In this document: piece after piece, positions 1 through 11,921 of the stretch
How positions within the stretch are numbered: position 1 is the first letter of the stretch
Layout: every line of letters begins with the position of its first letter
Assembly: GCA_031216915.1 (NCBI GenBank)
Contig: CM062292.1
Location: 200,157,262 to 200,221,261 of the forward strand
Source of the DNA: Pictodentalium vernedei
Taxonomy: Eukaryota; Mollusca; Scaphopoda; Dentaliida; Dentaliidae
Direction: 5' to 3'
Length of the DNA: 64,000 nt
The notes under the pieces: generated by a model
The model's database searches: none
What the model saw: the letters and a program-made list of their open reading frames with translations, nothing else
Told to the model about the DNA's origin: nothing
Translations under genes and position numbers: made by a program

Positions 1-130
1 TTTTTTCCCGTTCAGTTTCAAGATGGCCGAGTGGAAAAATTGAATGCCCCTTTTCAGTCACCCACACTAGGTGGTATGCCATGGTGGGGGTGGTGATATT
101 TGGACAGAATTTGAAGGCAGCAAAATCAGA
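1..130 (+). repeat. 3' end of a GCCCCAC-type dispersed repeat
   Basis: The segment with CAAGATGGCCGA, GAATGCCCCTTTTCAGT and the following ACACTAG/GTATGCCA block matches the 3' part of the longer copy at 53503-53997. Only the end of the repeat is inside the window. Class unknown; bases 131-420 show nothing I can name. Confidence 0.6.
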
Positions 131-419
131 ATCTTTGGGGAATGACAGATTAAAACGATGGATTGAGTTCAGCATTGCCCCAATAATATATCCAAATACT
201 CAAAACTCCACAAGACTGAGATGATAACAAACCAACTACAATGAATTTGAACAATAGTAATTTTGTTGTACATTGCTATACTTCAAATACCACTGCAGGA
301 TTACTAAGCTTATACGATTGTCCAACTCGTCCTCAGATGTATCCTGCCTTTTGCATGCCACTGAGTCTCATCTCTGCTGAGTATGATTGTAAATAACCTC
401 ACATATACCAAATGCATTT

Positions 420-606
420 CCTATGGTCTGTATACATATATGCTTTTTATTCATTTTGTGGGGGAGTTGCCAGGTAGACAGCCAATCTGGCTATGGTACC
501 TCCCATCGGTAAGGTGTTGTTAAGGATATTTACCATCTTGAAATGTATTGTACTGCAAATGCTTATACTGTTAAATACATTATCTATCTATCTATCTATC
601 TATCTA
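420..606 (+). repeat. Dispersed repeat (family N) 3' end with TATC microsatellite
   Basis: The block GACAGCCAATCTGGCTATG reappears in reverse complement near 22898. The copy ends in GTATTGTACTGCAAATGC and then a (TCTA)n run at about 580-606. Short tandem tails are typical of non-LTR retrotransposon 3' ends, so this may be a LINE 3' UTR, but no coding part is visible. Confidence 0.45.
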
Positions 607-859
607 CTTTAACATTGATAATTTGATATAGAACTGTTACAATATACCGGTAATTTTAAAACAATTCCTGTATCCATCCATTATCATTTTAAATACTGGT
701 ATTTTCTGGTTAACTGATATACCGTGCAGCCCTACTTTTAGATATAATATTATTACACCAGCTCAGATTGCTCACTTTGCTCACGTCAATATTGAAATTC
801 TTAAATTTGTATGAAATGAATGATCCAAATTTATAAAGAATATTCCCTTTTTGTTTCAG

Positions 860-967
860 AAAGTAAAAATTGAGCCAGAATTGAAAAGTTTGTCTAGTCA
901 TGATTCTGAAGGTAAAGATAGAAGGAAAGAAGTGATTGTGCGATTAATCAACACATCAACAAGAAAG
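860..967 (+). CDS. KIF28P: Kinesin-3 tail, coding exon 1 of 9 in window
   Basis: Exon of 36 whole codons between TTTGTTTCAG and GTAAGC, phase 0 at both ends. The peptide begins KVKIEPELKSL and ends RLINTSTRK; it is charged and carries no motif of its own. Its assignment rests on position, clean splice sites and phase match to the next exon, which encodes a kinesin-3 tail. Motor and FHA domains would be encoded upstream of the window. Confidence 0.7.
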
Positions 968-1323
968 GTAAGCAAAATTTTTTTCATCTTTTTTATGTTT
1001 TATAATATTTGTTTGCACCAGGTACTATTTTATTCAGCAAATTTATATCCACTTTTGCAATGAGGAAAAATAAGCTGATGAGTTTCATAAATATATTTTA
1101 AAACAATTATTGAATCGACCTTTATAATAATTCAGTTTTTATTTGTAAATTTGCTGTGGATAAATCTATAAAGGACAGTAGCTGGAGACATTGTATTCTT
1201 GCGTCTTATTTGTAAAATGTTGCATCTTTTTTGCTTTTTTGGAGAAACAAGTTTGAAAATCCATTGTGTATAGTACAGTAGAACACTCAATTGAATAAGA
1301 ACTTTACTAGTTAAAAATGTAAT
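968..1323. other. Intron 1, 5' part, nothing recognised
   Basis: AT-rich intronic sequence. Open frames here are short and lack homology that I recognise. Confidence 0.5.
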
Positions 1324-1353
1324 TACAGTGGAGCCCACTCAATTGGATATTTC

Positions 1354-2715
1354 TTAACTGGTTGAGTGCTGGAATCCCAGATTTGGGCTTTATCCATAAG
1401 TGTAGGTACCGCAAGTTAGAGTCTTCGTATTCGGTGGCTCTGTTTCATATTATCTTTGAAGTGATAATATTAGCCCTGCCTGGCAAAATCTCAATGGAGC
1501 TTTTCTAATGCCAAGTTGTCCTCGTCCATCTGTCATCAACATTTTGCTTGTCAGGGCCATAATTTCTTAACCACAGAAATTTTTTTAACAGAACTTTCTA
1601 ACAATATGTATTGTCACTAAACAGTGTGTCATCAGTCATAATTAGGTCTCTCCCCTCAAAACGAAGGTCACTGGCCCCACAGATCAGGTAACAGTCACAA
1701 AAACTTTGATATTTTACTATCATTTTTGTCCGGTCCATGTAATTTGATCTAATTGGCAGATCTTGTTCATACTTGGTAGATTTATTGCTCATGACTCAAA
1801 GGTCATATCACAAGGTTAAGGTCACAAACTTTGATATTGTTATACAGTGGTCCATATAACTTGGTATGATTGACAGATCTTATTTGTACTTGGTACAATT
1901 ATTGCTCATGACTCTAAGGTGTGTCATGACTTGGATCCAAGGTCATATTATCATGGTCAAGGTCAAAGACAACAAAACTTGGATATTGTTATGCAGCCCT
2001 TGTCTGGTCCAAATAACTTATGATTAACGGATCTTATTCACATTTGGTACAGTTATTGCTCATGACTCAGAGTTGAGTCATGACATTGATCCAAGATCAT
2101 ATGAAGGTGAAGAACACATGCAGCAAAACTTTTATATTGTTATATAGCCCTTGTCCAGTTCATATAACTTGGTATGATTGACAGATCTTATTCATAGTTG
2201 GCACAATTATTGCTCATGCCTTAGAGATGTGTTGCAACTTTGATACAAAGTCATTTCATCAAGGTCAAGGTCACAGACAGCAAAATTTTGCTATTATTTT
2301 ACAGTCCTTGTCAGGTCCATATAACTTGGTATGATTGACAAATTTATTCATACTTTGTACAATTATTGCTCATGATTCAAAGGTGTATTACAACTTTGAT
2401 CCAAGGTCATATCAAGGTCAAGGTCACAGACAGCAAAACTTTTATATTATTATACAACCCCAGTCTCGTCTGTATAATTGAACGTATGTGACAGATCCTG
2501 TTCATACTTCACACAACTGTTACCCATAACCTAACATTGTGTCATGACCTTGATACATTGTCATATCATGAATGTTAATGTCACAAGCAGTAACACTTGG
2601 ATTCTTGTCGTGTATCTTGCTTCCGCTAAAAGGCACTCTCTCATAAACTGAAACAAGTCAAAGACCTGAAAACAAATTCTGATGGTCAAAAATAATTTAG
2701 CACTCTACCAGTTAA
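1354..2715 (+). mobile_element. C-family TTAA element expanded by an internal minisatellite
   Basis: Starts TTAACTGGTTGAGTGCTGG and ends TTTAGCACTCTACCAGTTAA, i.e. inverted ends flanked by TTAA on both sides. Other C copies (35156-35412, 50105-50334, 56099-56348) are about 250 bp; this one is about 1.36 kb because its middle is a tandem array. No transposase frame, so it is non-autonomous. Confidence 0.75.
1500..2610 (+). repeat. About 155-bp minisatellite, roughly seven units
   Basis: The core AAGGTCATATCA..AAGGTCA with CAGCAAAACTT recurs near 1801, 1942, 2093, 2248, 2404 and 2559, a spacing of about 141-156 bases. Each unit also has TATAACTTGGTATGATTGAC and ATTATTGCTCATGACT. Units are clearly diverged, so the array is not young. 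Confidence 0.8.
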
Positions 2716-2883
2716 TTTAATAATGATGTTAACTGCATATAGCTTACCAACACTAAATCATATTTGGTATCCCTGTACCTGTATAGGGGCAGTTCCTGGC
2801 CTCTAAGTGTAAAGAAATATATATTTATTACTTACAAAGAAAAATAAATTATATTGACTTCCAAGTGTTTTATTTTATTTCAG

Positions 2884-3029
2884 GTTTGGATTTGGAGTAA
2901 AGCTAAGTTCATTCATAGGAAATTTATGATGGATGAACTGTATGCAAGGTGGCTGGAGAATAGAAAGATTAAAATAAAAAAGTTAGAGGATCCTTTCTGG
3001 GATCCAGTGGAGGATGTATTTTTGGGCAG
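2884..3029 (+). CDS. KIF28P: Kinesin-3 tail, coding exon 2 of 9 (EDPFWDP motif)
   Basis: Follows TATTTCAG and ends at CAG|GTGAGG; phase 0 in, phase 2 out. It encodes 48 residues, first VWIWSKAKFIHRKF, ending LEDPFWDPVEDVFLG. The 'DPFWDP..LG' stretch just before the tail block is typical of kinesin-3 proteins and looks KIF28/KLP-6-like. From family knowledge this segment sits between the FHA-side coiled coil and the DUF3694-type domain. The two leftover bases AG join the first base of exon 3 to give a serine codon. Confidence 0.85.
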
Positions 3030-3215
3030 GTGAGGATTTTACCCCTTTCCTTTTTTGTGTTTCTTATGTTGCTTATCTTTATTATTGCTGGAAAAGGTTA
3101 CTGGAAAATATCTTGCCCTTTTGTGTTTCTGGACCTGGCCACTTGCAGGCTCAGAATTTCTTTGAACATAGCAGCAACATTTTTATGTGTCTTTGCATTT
3201 GCAGATGGCATATGT

Positions 3216-3814
3216 TTACTTATTGGGGTTTAATGCCACTTTTGACAGGCAGGGTCACATCATTTTGGACTGTTTTACTGGTGGAGGAAGCCAGAATAAA
3301 CAGCGAACCACTGAACACTAGCAGACTCATCTGCAAAATGAGGTTCCCAGAGGGTGAATTTAGTGATGCTACCCTGCACAGCAAGGTAGCATCACTAAAT
3401 TTTCCTTCTGTGAACCTCAATTTGAATCAGGGTCTCAAAACTAAACAGAATGAGGTACCCAGATGATAAATTTTGCCCACTGTATGGAATAGCATCATCA
3501 AATTCACCCTCTGGGGACCTCATTCTGCAAATGTCAGACTGCTTATTTTCAGGCCTGCACTGAACAGTGGTGAGCAACTGTCAGACTCCCCAACTTACTA
3601 ACTCCACACAAGCAGGATTAGCATTGGGTGAAGACAAGTGCACCATCAATGTGCAGTACGCCTGATTATACAGTGCCACCATGCTCCTACGTGGGCAATT
3701 GGGATTAGATGCCCTGCACAAGGACACAATGCAGTTTTCCCTGGTGGGGATCGAACCGTGGACCTTTCGGTTTAAAGTCCAAGCAATAACTATTAAGCCA
3801 CCATGCTCCCCATG
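3216..3814 (-). mobile_element. tRNA-derived SINE, copy 1 (interrupted)
   Basis: On the minus strand the head near 3814 reads like a tRNA: box A-like TGGCTTAATAGTTATTG and a perfect box B GGTTCGATCCC (about 3743-3755). The body has GTGGTTCG/CTGTCAAAA blocks and the 3' end near 3220 is ..CAATAAGTAAAC. Other copies lie at 18262-18420, 29979-30270 and 55403-55752. A hAT-like MITE at 3317-3557 interrupts it. Confidence 0.75.
3317..3557. mobile_element. hAT-like MITE with 8-bp target duplication, inside a SINE
   Basis: CACTGAAC occurs at 3309-3316 and again at 3558-3565, directly flanking the element, and the SINE body continues across it. The ends are inverted: left AGCAGACTCATCTGCAAAAT against right (reverse complement) CAGGCCTGAAAATAAGCAGT, both leading into AATGAGGTYCCCAGAGGGTG. 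The 8-bp duplication and CAGGCCTG terminus fit hAT. No coding capacity. Confidence 0.75.
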
Positions 3815-4350
3815 GAAGACTGTTAGATGAGTCCATTTCAGCAGCATGTTACATAACAGCTCATCTTCAGCTTTATGGAATCTAAAGAATAATCTGGGCG
3901 ACTCTAGGGAGCCTCGATCTATTTTGGAATTTAAAAAGTTCTGCTGATGACATGTTGATCATGTGTATTGGAAGAGGCCAAGGAGGTTCAGTGGTTCTCT
4001 CTCAAGTACAAATTCTGAATTGTCAGGATGATAAGGAGACCTAAACTAATCAAATCAAATGGAACAAGTAATCAGAATAAAATGAATGCAGTGGTTTTTA
4101 ACTAGACTTGACTAGAAACCACCAACAGGAAAGTTAGATGATCATTGTCTGTGAGACTTCCTTTTGATGACATGTTATGACACATATTTTTAGGTCACAA
4201 GTTGTGTTGAAGTTAGAAATAAATCCCTTAAAGTTAATTATATGCTGTCAGTAAATAATAGGGCTGTACTGAAAAGTAGCAGAAGCCACTTGACCATTTA
4301 CATGATGCATTAGTCGTAATTTCGAAATTAATCAGTTGAACAAAAAATTA
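3815..4350. other. Intron 2 stretch, nothing recognised
   Basis: Unique-looking AT-rich sequence between the SINE and the DIRS-like element; no repeat family from this window and no convincing coding region is seen. Confidence 0.4.
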
Positions 4351-5647
4351 TATTTTTATACTGTACCAATGACCCAGACTCAGCTGGTGCTAACTCTAAA
4401 ATATTTAGGGCCAAATGCAAATTTTACTCCCCAATCCCCCAAATTTGCATCTAAAACCGAAAATTACATGTCCTATATGGTCCTCCAAACTTTTACTCCA
4501 CTGCGTATGCGCAGTGTCAAGGAGGTCTCGAAATTGGCGCAAAATGTCATTCTTTGTTTGGCCCTCAATACACTTAAACTTCACTGTTATTTGTGCTTGT
4601 AAATCTCAGTTTAGACACATAATTATGAGAGAAATGGTGGATATAAGAAGGAAATAGAAGGAGGAGAGGAAAAAACAGGGGAAAGAAATGTTCAGGGCTG
4701 TAACTTATAATTATTTTACGAAATTATTCATGTTACCTATTTTCGAGGCATGACCTTGTTGTGGTCATTCTTGCTATGAATGTTCCATTGTTTAATCAGT
4801 GTTTCCTCTCTCCCTTTCCTTTATTCCCCCTAGCTGTTCTCCCATGCTTTTGGCTTATTTTTTGTAATGTTTATTACTAAAATTTCTTGGGAGTTTTCGC
4901 TTGGAAACAGAATTATTTTCTGTTTTTTTCCCCATGTTTACATCCTCACCCTTGGGTGTTTAGGCGTTTTGGTCTGCATCTACCATCTGATGTTCTGCAG
5001 TTTCTTCTCTGGAAGTCTCTGTTTCGGGCCATGTTTATCAGTGCCTGGAGTCATGTTTCCAGTTTGTTTACACTTTTTGTTTATGTTGACAACGGTTACA
5101 TCTTATAGGAATTACTTGTCCTCTGCTTAGTTCAGTTCTCAGCAATATATATTAATATTGTCCGTAAGTGTTACATTAATTTTTTAAATGATTTTAAAAT
5201 TTTTGTCCACACTTAGGCTTTTTGGGGATCCATTTGGGCTCATTGTTCCCATTGGGAACTTGGGCTCTTCTGAAAATTTTTTAAAAAATTTATTTTATTT
5301 TTTTTAAAATTATTTTCTTTTGAAATGTTATAATGGATTATAATATATTATGTATATTTATTTCAAGGGTTAGTGCGAGTAATATGACTGTGTATATTTT
5401 TTTCATGTTAAAAAAATATTGTTCAATTGTAATGCGAGGATATCTTCCTCTAATTCACAGGTTCATTGTGTTTCTTATAGTCAATGTATTTGCACTAATT
5501 CTTGCTCTTTGTGTGTTGATTGATATGACAACATTGGAGACGTCTGTCACGGTATTTTGTTAGCGGTGAGGGGTCCATTACGGTCCTCTCTCCATAGGGT
5601 CACTCTATATTATCAGTTTCTTTTTCAGAATTCAGAGTGATGTTTCC

Positions 5648-7080
5648 GTGATGTCTTCAACAAGTGTGTCTCCGTCGTTGCAATATCAGGGCTAGTGGGA
5701 AGTGCTCAAGGTATTACGGCAATTGCCGGGAGTTCGCTAGTTCGATCAAAGGCATTGATCGCCCACTAGTCTGCCCGGTGTCACGACCATTCACCGAATG
5801 GCTCAGCACCCGGGTTTGTCCATCGCGGTCCAGGGAAGCAGATTGGGTGATGCGAGCACTATAAAAATCAGATGTGCACACCCAGCAACGACAGATCCAA
5901 GGATAGTACGGAGGAAGCCTGTCAGTTCGGTAGCTAGCTCGTCCAAGTCCACCCGGACCGCAAGTGAGAGAGGCCCCCTCTCTCTTGCATCAACATCTGC
6001 GCCGCGATGTTGTTGTATGTTTGTTCGCTTAGGCAGAGCTTACATCCACTCCTCCTGCTCGGGACGCTCCGTCGCATGACAGTCCGATGCGGCTGTTATA
6101 TTGGCATCCTCATCCTCGTCAACGCACACGACCGAACCTTGGCTATGTGACCACAGATTTCCAGGGGACGTTCGCATATTATATAAATGCAGGATTGAAC
6201 GTCCCTGGTGCTCCTGCTTCACCGACCAAAGAATACACGTCGACCAGGTCACTCCATTTGCTAGCCAGGGATACGAGACCTTTCCAGTTGGGATGTTTGC
6301 ATATTATATAAACGCAGGAATGAACGTCCCTGGAGTTTCCAGCGGATAATTTACGTAGGACCATGGCTCCACAGGTCTCATAGAGTAACATGAACAAGGT
6401 GTTGTTACCATGATGTCTTCATAAAGCGTGCTTCAGTCGTCACAGTCAGATGAAGAGTTAACGGCAAAAGTGCTCATGTAGATGCGTCAATTGCCTGGAG
6501 TTCACTAGTAGGATCGTTGGCTTTGGCATCCGCTAACTCGCCTGGTGTCGCGACCATTCACCGAATGGCTCAGCACCCGGGTTCGTCTGTTGCGGTCCAG
6601 GAAGGAAATTTGGGTGATGCGAGCACTATAAATACAATGTGCACACCCAGTGATGACGGATACGAGGATAGTACGGAGGAAGCCTATTAGTCCGGTTCCT
6701 AGCTCGTCCAGGTCCATCTGGGCTGTGAGCGAGAGAGGTCCCTCTCTCGTACTACAACATCAGGGACAGATGTTGTGGTACAAACCATTCCTCAGTCGGG
6801 GCATACGTCCACCATTCGGGACGCTCTGTTATATAGACAGTCCAGAGAGACTGCTCTTTCGGCTTCCTTATCCTCACGGCAGCACACGCGACTGCACCTT
6901 GGCAACGTGACCAGTCATATTCAACCAGCATCGCCGACCAGGGATTCTATGGCGTCCGGTAGCCAAGGATACGAGGCCTTCATACTCTGGACGTTCACAT
7001 ATAAGAAATATACGGGAGTCAACGTCCAAGGAGCTTCCAGCGGCTAAATTCTGTAAGACCGCAGCTCCATAGGCCTCCGT
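5648..7080 (+). repeat. Internal tandem duplication of the gag-like region in DIRS copy 1
   Basis: The block from GTGATGTCTTCAACAAG (5648) through GAGAGAGGCCCCCTCTCT and TATTATATAAATGCAGG recurs from about 6409. The period is roughly 760 bases. Copy 2 has this region once (about 57700-58380), so the duplication arose in copy 1. Confidence 0.7.
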
Positions 7081-10000
7081 TAAGGATGTGCTATCGCAGA
7101 AATTATCACAGCATCCCAGCACCCGACAGCTGTCGGATAATGAATTATCCGAGGTAGCTGGGTTGATACGTTCCGCTACAGGTTCAGGCATGGATGACCA
7201 AGAACTTCAAGTGGTTCGACAGGTTGGCGAAAGGGATATGGATGAGTTGTATTTTCCCTTTCGGAACAACATAATTGCCGTAGAGTGCATCCGGCATTAT
7301 CTTCTGACATTGTTCCTCCGGACCAAAATTGCTGCATTGCCGGATAAGAGACTGATAGCGCCACTGAATTCCTATCGGTTTAGGGACATCATCCTTCAGT
7401 TTCCGACATAGTCCAGAAATGTCTCATGGACATTTGATCCGTTGAATGACGCTATATATATAACTTGCTACCTAAATGGGCAGGTCAGGTTTCTAATCGG
7501 CAAATGCTCTACATCTGCCTTTCATCAATTCAAGGAATTTGAAACGGCAGGACAGAGCATTCTGAGAGTTCTCTGCGTCTAGGCGACCAGGCCAGGACCT
7601 AGCAGTGTCAATTCCAGCCACGCTGTTGGAAACGACAGTATCGTCTAGCAGGGTTAGCTTAGATGCATCATCGTACACAGATCACCTTACTAGAGCATTA
7701 TCATTACGTCTTAAAGGAAAAAGAATTCCAGGATGTACAACCTCCTTAAGAGTTCTTTCAAGGGACTCACATAAAACTCTGCCCTTTTAGTGGCAATATG
7801 GAATTGGTTAGACGTGACACGGCCCTGGCTACATCCACGCGTGTGGATAGTAAAGTGAAAAACTCTCTCAGAGTCGTTCCGGTCTCCGGAGAGTTTCTCT
7901 TCGACAGCAAGGTTTCCGCAGTCTATGATCAGATAACTAAGAAAGCTTCAGACTCTCTGCTATTCAAATCCGCTTCCATATAGTCAGATTCAGCGGAGAA
8001 AAGTAGGACAGGTATTTCTGGGACGAATACGTCCAAGGGAAGTTCCTTTAGTGGTTCCTATGTGTCCTCTATGTCTTACTTTAGAGACCTTCAGGGTAGC
8101 GACTCAGGTAGGGACCGTAATTCTGGCCGAGACATCCGGTCAGATGCCCCTAGGCCGATGGGGTGAGGTGCAGGCTGTGGAGGACATGGCTTCTCCTTCT
8201 GCAAGCTTCACAGGACCAGGAGGTAATGGTATTAGCCTCTGTCATGTACCAGTGAGTGGAAGACTGTCAAGTTTCTCAATTAATTGGGAGTAGATTACGG
8301 ACGTCCCTTGGATTGGAGGGGTGATATCAGAAGGGCTAAATTGTCCTTCAAACAAAAACCTCCCATTAACTCAAAGTCCAAGATGAACTCAGCTTCCATC
8401 AAGTCCACAGGAAAGAGGCTCGCTTCCATCAGAAGTACAGTCTCTTCTGGAATGATCGCGATAGAGATCATAGAAATCCAGAAATTTCCAGGTTTCTACA
8501 ACCATCCTTTTCTGGTTCCAAAACCTGACGGCTCGTTTCATCCACTCATAAATCTGAGCTGGATAAACATGCTGATCATGGCTCCAAGTTTATATATGGA
8601 GTCCATCCGATCAGTCAGAGCGAGTTTTCTGGTGTACGACTATGCTACATGCATAGATCTCAAGATGCGTACTTTCACGTCATGGTACATCAGGCATTCA
8701 GAAAGTATCTTCGCTTCTTCATCATAGGAATCGTGTATCAGCTCTGAGCAATGTGCTTCGGTCTGAATCTAGCCCCCTGGGCTCATTACCGAGCTCATTC
8801 ATCTGCGATAACGTCAGCCTACCTGGAAGACATTCTTTACAGGTACGGCAATGAGTTAGCACTTCAGAACGATGAGCAGAATCTGCTTCTATTGCTCCGA
8901 CGTCTCGGTTTCATAAGTAAACGAGGAGAGGTCGGATCTGATATCGTCCAAGTCATTCACCCACCGGGGGATGAGCTTTGAGATGCACAACATTCTCATT
9001 CGTCTGCCGTTAACCAGAGTGAATTTAATCAGTTGTTATGCTTACTATTGTCTTCGCTCAGACAAGGTCTCAGCGAGAGATCTCATGAGACACATATATG
9101 TTTGTGCGGAGCTGCCGCGATTTTATTCCGATGGAACAGTTACGCACTTGTCCTCTCCAATTTCTTCTGATCCAGAATTGGAGGGTGAAGATTTTTTCGC
9201 TCAGTACGGACATCTTCTTGTCAATCAAGTGAATAAGAGATTCAGACTTGGGCAGGTTTTCAGTGGTTAACTCAGGGAGTTCCACTGCAATTGCTGGATC
9301 CGAGTTTTACAGTTTTGATGGATGCCAGTAAACAGGTTGGGTCGTTTTCATTGAGCCCAACGGATTTGAAGGGCCAGGGTCTTTGGGATCCGTAGTTCCT
9401 AATCAAGCACATTAACATCAAGAATGATGTCATTTTGGCTTGCGCTACGTTAGTCGATGAACGTTATTCAGAATGCTCATGTGCTAATTCTGTCCGACAA
9501 TTCGACGGTATTAGCGTATTTTCGGAACTAGGGAGACACTCATTCCATTCTGTTATTCATGTTAATGGAAGGAATCTTTCTGTTTGTACTAGAACCTCAA
9601 GTTCTCCTATCAGTCCGTCATATTCCGGGTCGTCTGAACTTATTAGCGGACTCCCTTCACGGAAGGGGCCACTTGTTGCCGCCAGAATGGACTTTCAACA
9701 AACGAGTATTCAATCAGATTTGCTAACAAGGAGAGCGGCCAATGATCTACTTATTCGTGACGCATCTCAACAATCAGTTACAGACATATGTGTCACAATG
9801 TTCGGATCTTCGAGCGTTTGCAGTAGACGCTCTATCAATCTCGTGAGACGGAATAATAGGATATGCGTATCTTCCAGCACCGTTGATTCAGCAGATATTG
9901 CTCAAGTTAAATATCTCAATGCAATATTCTGTTGGTAGCATTTCTAGCTTCACAAAGTCCATGAATTAATCTACTCAGGCGTCTGTTGTGGGACATGCCA

Positions 10001-10899
10001 TGGAAGCTTCCTCCACATTTCGGTCCATTCTATGGTCAGATGGATTCAATTTACTATCAATACTGCTTATGATAATATCTTCAATCGGCAGTCTGTGCTT
10101 TAGTTTTAAGCTCATGAAGTAAGAGTTCTTTCTACATCATGGGCTTACGCTAATAATGTTGCTATTACAGATCTAATGAGGGCTTCATATTGGTCTTAGC
10201 CCTCCACTTTCACGAATTTGTATCTGAGAGATATTGAGTCCATTTCTGCAGATCTGCATTGTTTAGGTCTGTTATTTTTCACTCAGAATGTCGTCCATTA
10301 AACAGTGGCAACTTTATATATGTAGGCTTTCGGTTCCGGCAGTGACTCTGTCCTGCTGCCCTCTTTGCTCTGGAGTATTTGATCCAGGACAAGGGAATGG
10401 GGTGTGGGGGGGGGGGGGGTCCCTTAGGTCACCTGCTTTATAGTGTAAAGCAAGGGAATACCTCTCTTGGAGTCATTAATTCCGAATCGGTACCAGGATG
10501 ATTTTAAAGTAAAGCTAATGTTTACTCATCTATGTAATATTTTTTAAGTGTTGCTCGTTGTGAAACCAAATATTTGTATATATGACGTGTTAATTGGGCA
10601 TTAATATACAATCCTCAAACTCTTTTAAATGAGTATATAGAGTCTCATTTTGCTGGACTTCCTTATTTATTGGCTTTCCTTTAAAAAATATTAGTATAAA
10701 GGGTTATACTGGATGTTAATAGAGATCATTGATGTTATTGCGCTCAATTACAGAATGGTGTTGTGTCTTTCTTTTTGATACAAATAAGAAAGATACATGT
10801 AAAGCCTATCTCTCATTTTCTCCTTGAGGGGATAGTTCTGTTATATGTAATTGAGTCTATTGGATTTTCCTTTATGTCCTAGGCCCTCCAACCTTTTTA

Positions 10900-10996
10900 C
10901 TATTCAGCTAAGTCTGGGTCATTGTTACAGTATAAAAATGTTAAAAAATTTATAGTAATTTATATATTTTTTATACTTACCAATGACCCAGACGGG
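10900..10996 (+). repeat. DIRS internal complementary region, copy 1
   Basis: The first half (GTCTGGGTCATTGTTACAGT..) is the complement of the outer left ITR at 4352-4385; the second half (AATTTATAGTAATTTATATA..CTTACCAATGACCCAGAC) is the complement of the outer right ITR at 11236-11290. The two halves abut, as expected of a DIRS1-type internal complementary region that spans the joined ends. Confidence 0.8.
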
Positions 10997-11433
10997 GATA
11001 GCCCTCCCATGAGTTGGGAACTCATACCTCCCCGCTGTGTACATAACGCTTACCAGGCACTGGTTGTAAGAATAACATTTTGTGCCAATTTCAAGACCTC
11101 CTTGACACTGCGCTGTGGAGTAAAAGTATGGAGGACCATATAGGACATGTAATTTTCAGTTTTAGATTCAAATTTGGGGGATTGGGGGGTAAAATTTGCG
11201 TTTGGCCCTAAATATTTTAGAGTTAGCACCAGCTGAGTCTGGGTCATTGGTAAGTATTAAAAATATATAAATTACTATAAATTTTTTAACTTTTTAAAAG
11301 TTTATTGATAAATTCATATGATGTTGTCAAGCTTGTTCCAATGAGAGACCCCATGATATGGTTTTGTTAAAATCTTTTGAAAAATTTGGAAACAAAAATA
11401 ATCAAATTAACAAATTTTGATATACCCCCACAA

Positions 11434-11778
11434 AATAGATCTTCTGTTTCTTAGGCCATTGTTTGTAATATTGCATAATTTTTATTTTTGTACTTATTTC
11501 TTTGCCATCAAAGTTCATATTCTTGGTTTGTTTTTTAAGTTTTAGGCAACACGATCTACAGAATAGCATGGGTGATGGTGTATTGCTAGAGCATTGCAAA
11601 GCCTTGTTGCACTCAAGGGACAAATTTATCAGTTTTATTAACTTGGGTAAAATATCAGACATGAACCATTTAATTTTTATTTTGTTAAGTTTGCATTGGT
11701 TATAAAAAGAAAGCATGCGGTAGCCAAAAGGACCATGTGGGAGGGCCTGAGAAACAGATTTTTAACTTTTTTTAGGCC
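11434..11778 (+). mobile_element. K-family DNA element, copy 1
   Basis: Left AGATCTTCTGTTTCTTAGGC and right (reverse complement) AAAATCTGTTTCTCAGGCCC are inverted ends. The middle has CTTTGCCATCAAAGTTCATA and CACTCAAGGGACAAATTTAT, shared with copies at 49730-50100 and 53425-54245. Non-autonomous. Confidence 0.65.
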
Positions 11779-11921
11779 TATTGTGTATGTTAGGTAAAGT
11801 GTTAAGCCCAACACTTAAAAACTTTGCCTGCTGGAAGGGGATTTTCTTGCCTGGGATAAAAATACACTGAATCTAGTAGTTCTATAATCTTTACTCTAAT
11901 TTACAGGTAGGAGTAATCCTC

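Larger units (their letters stand above)
1324..2800 (+). mobile_element. E-family TA element fragment split by a C-family insertion
   Basis: TACAGTGGAGCCCACTCAAT at 1324 is the left end of family E. About 28 bases later a C element enters at TTAA (1354), and E-like sequence resumes at about 2728 (GTTAACTGCATATAG, alignable with 53072 onward). The far E end is not recognisable. Confidence 0.6.
4351..11290 (+). mobile_element. DIRS-like tyrosine-recombinase retrotransposon, copy 1 (broken fossil)
   Basis: Inverted terminal repeats: left from about 4351 (ATTTTTATACTGTACCAATG, then ACCCAGACTCAGCTGG), right about 11070-11290 in reverse complement. Parts in order: gag-like region about 5640-8300, reverse transcriptase/RNase H region about 8300-9400, tyrosine recombinase remnant about 10100-10330, internal complementary region about 10900-10996. 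The ITR plus internal complementary layout is that of the DIRS1 group. The copy is heavily broken (well over ten breaks) and carries an internal duplication, so it is old, older than the copy at 56371-63524, with which it aligns along its length. It sits in intron 2 of the kinesin gene in sense orientation. Confidence 0.85.

Noticed and set aside
1500-2610. CRISPR-like array
   Set aside because: Whole units of about 155 bp repeat without unique spacers, in a eukaryotic intron.
3030-3233. Continuation of exon 2 past 3029
   Set aside because: The GTGAGG donor and phase join to exon 3 are better; the extension has no kinesin similarity.
3743-3814. Functional tRNA gene
   Set aside because: Box A and box B are present, but the sequence continues into a SINE body and the cloverleaf stems do not pair well.
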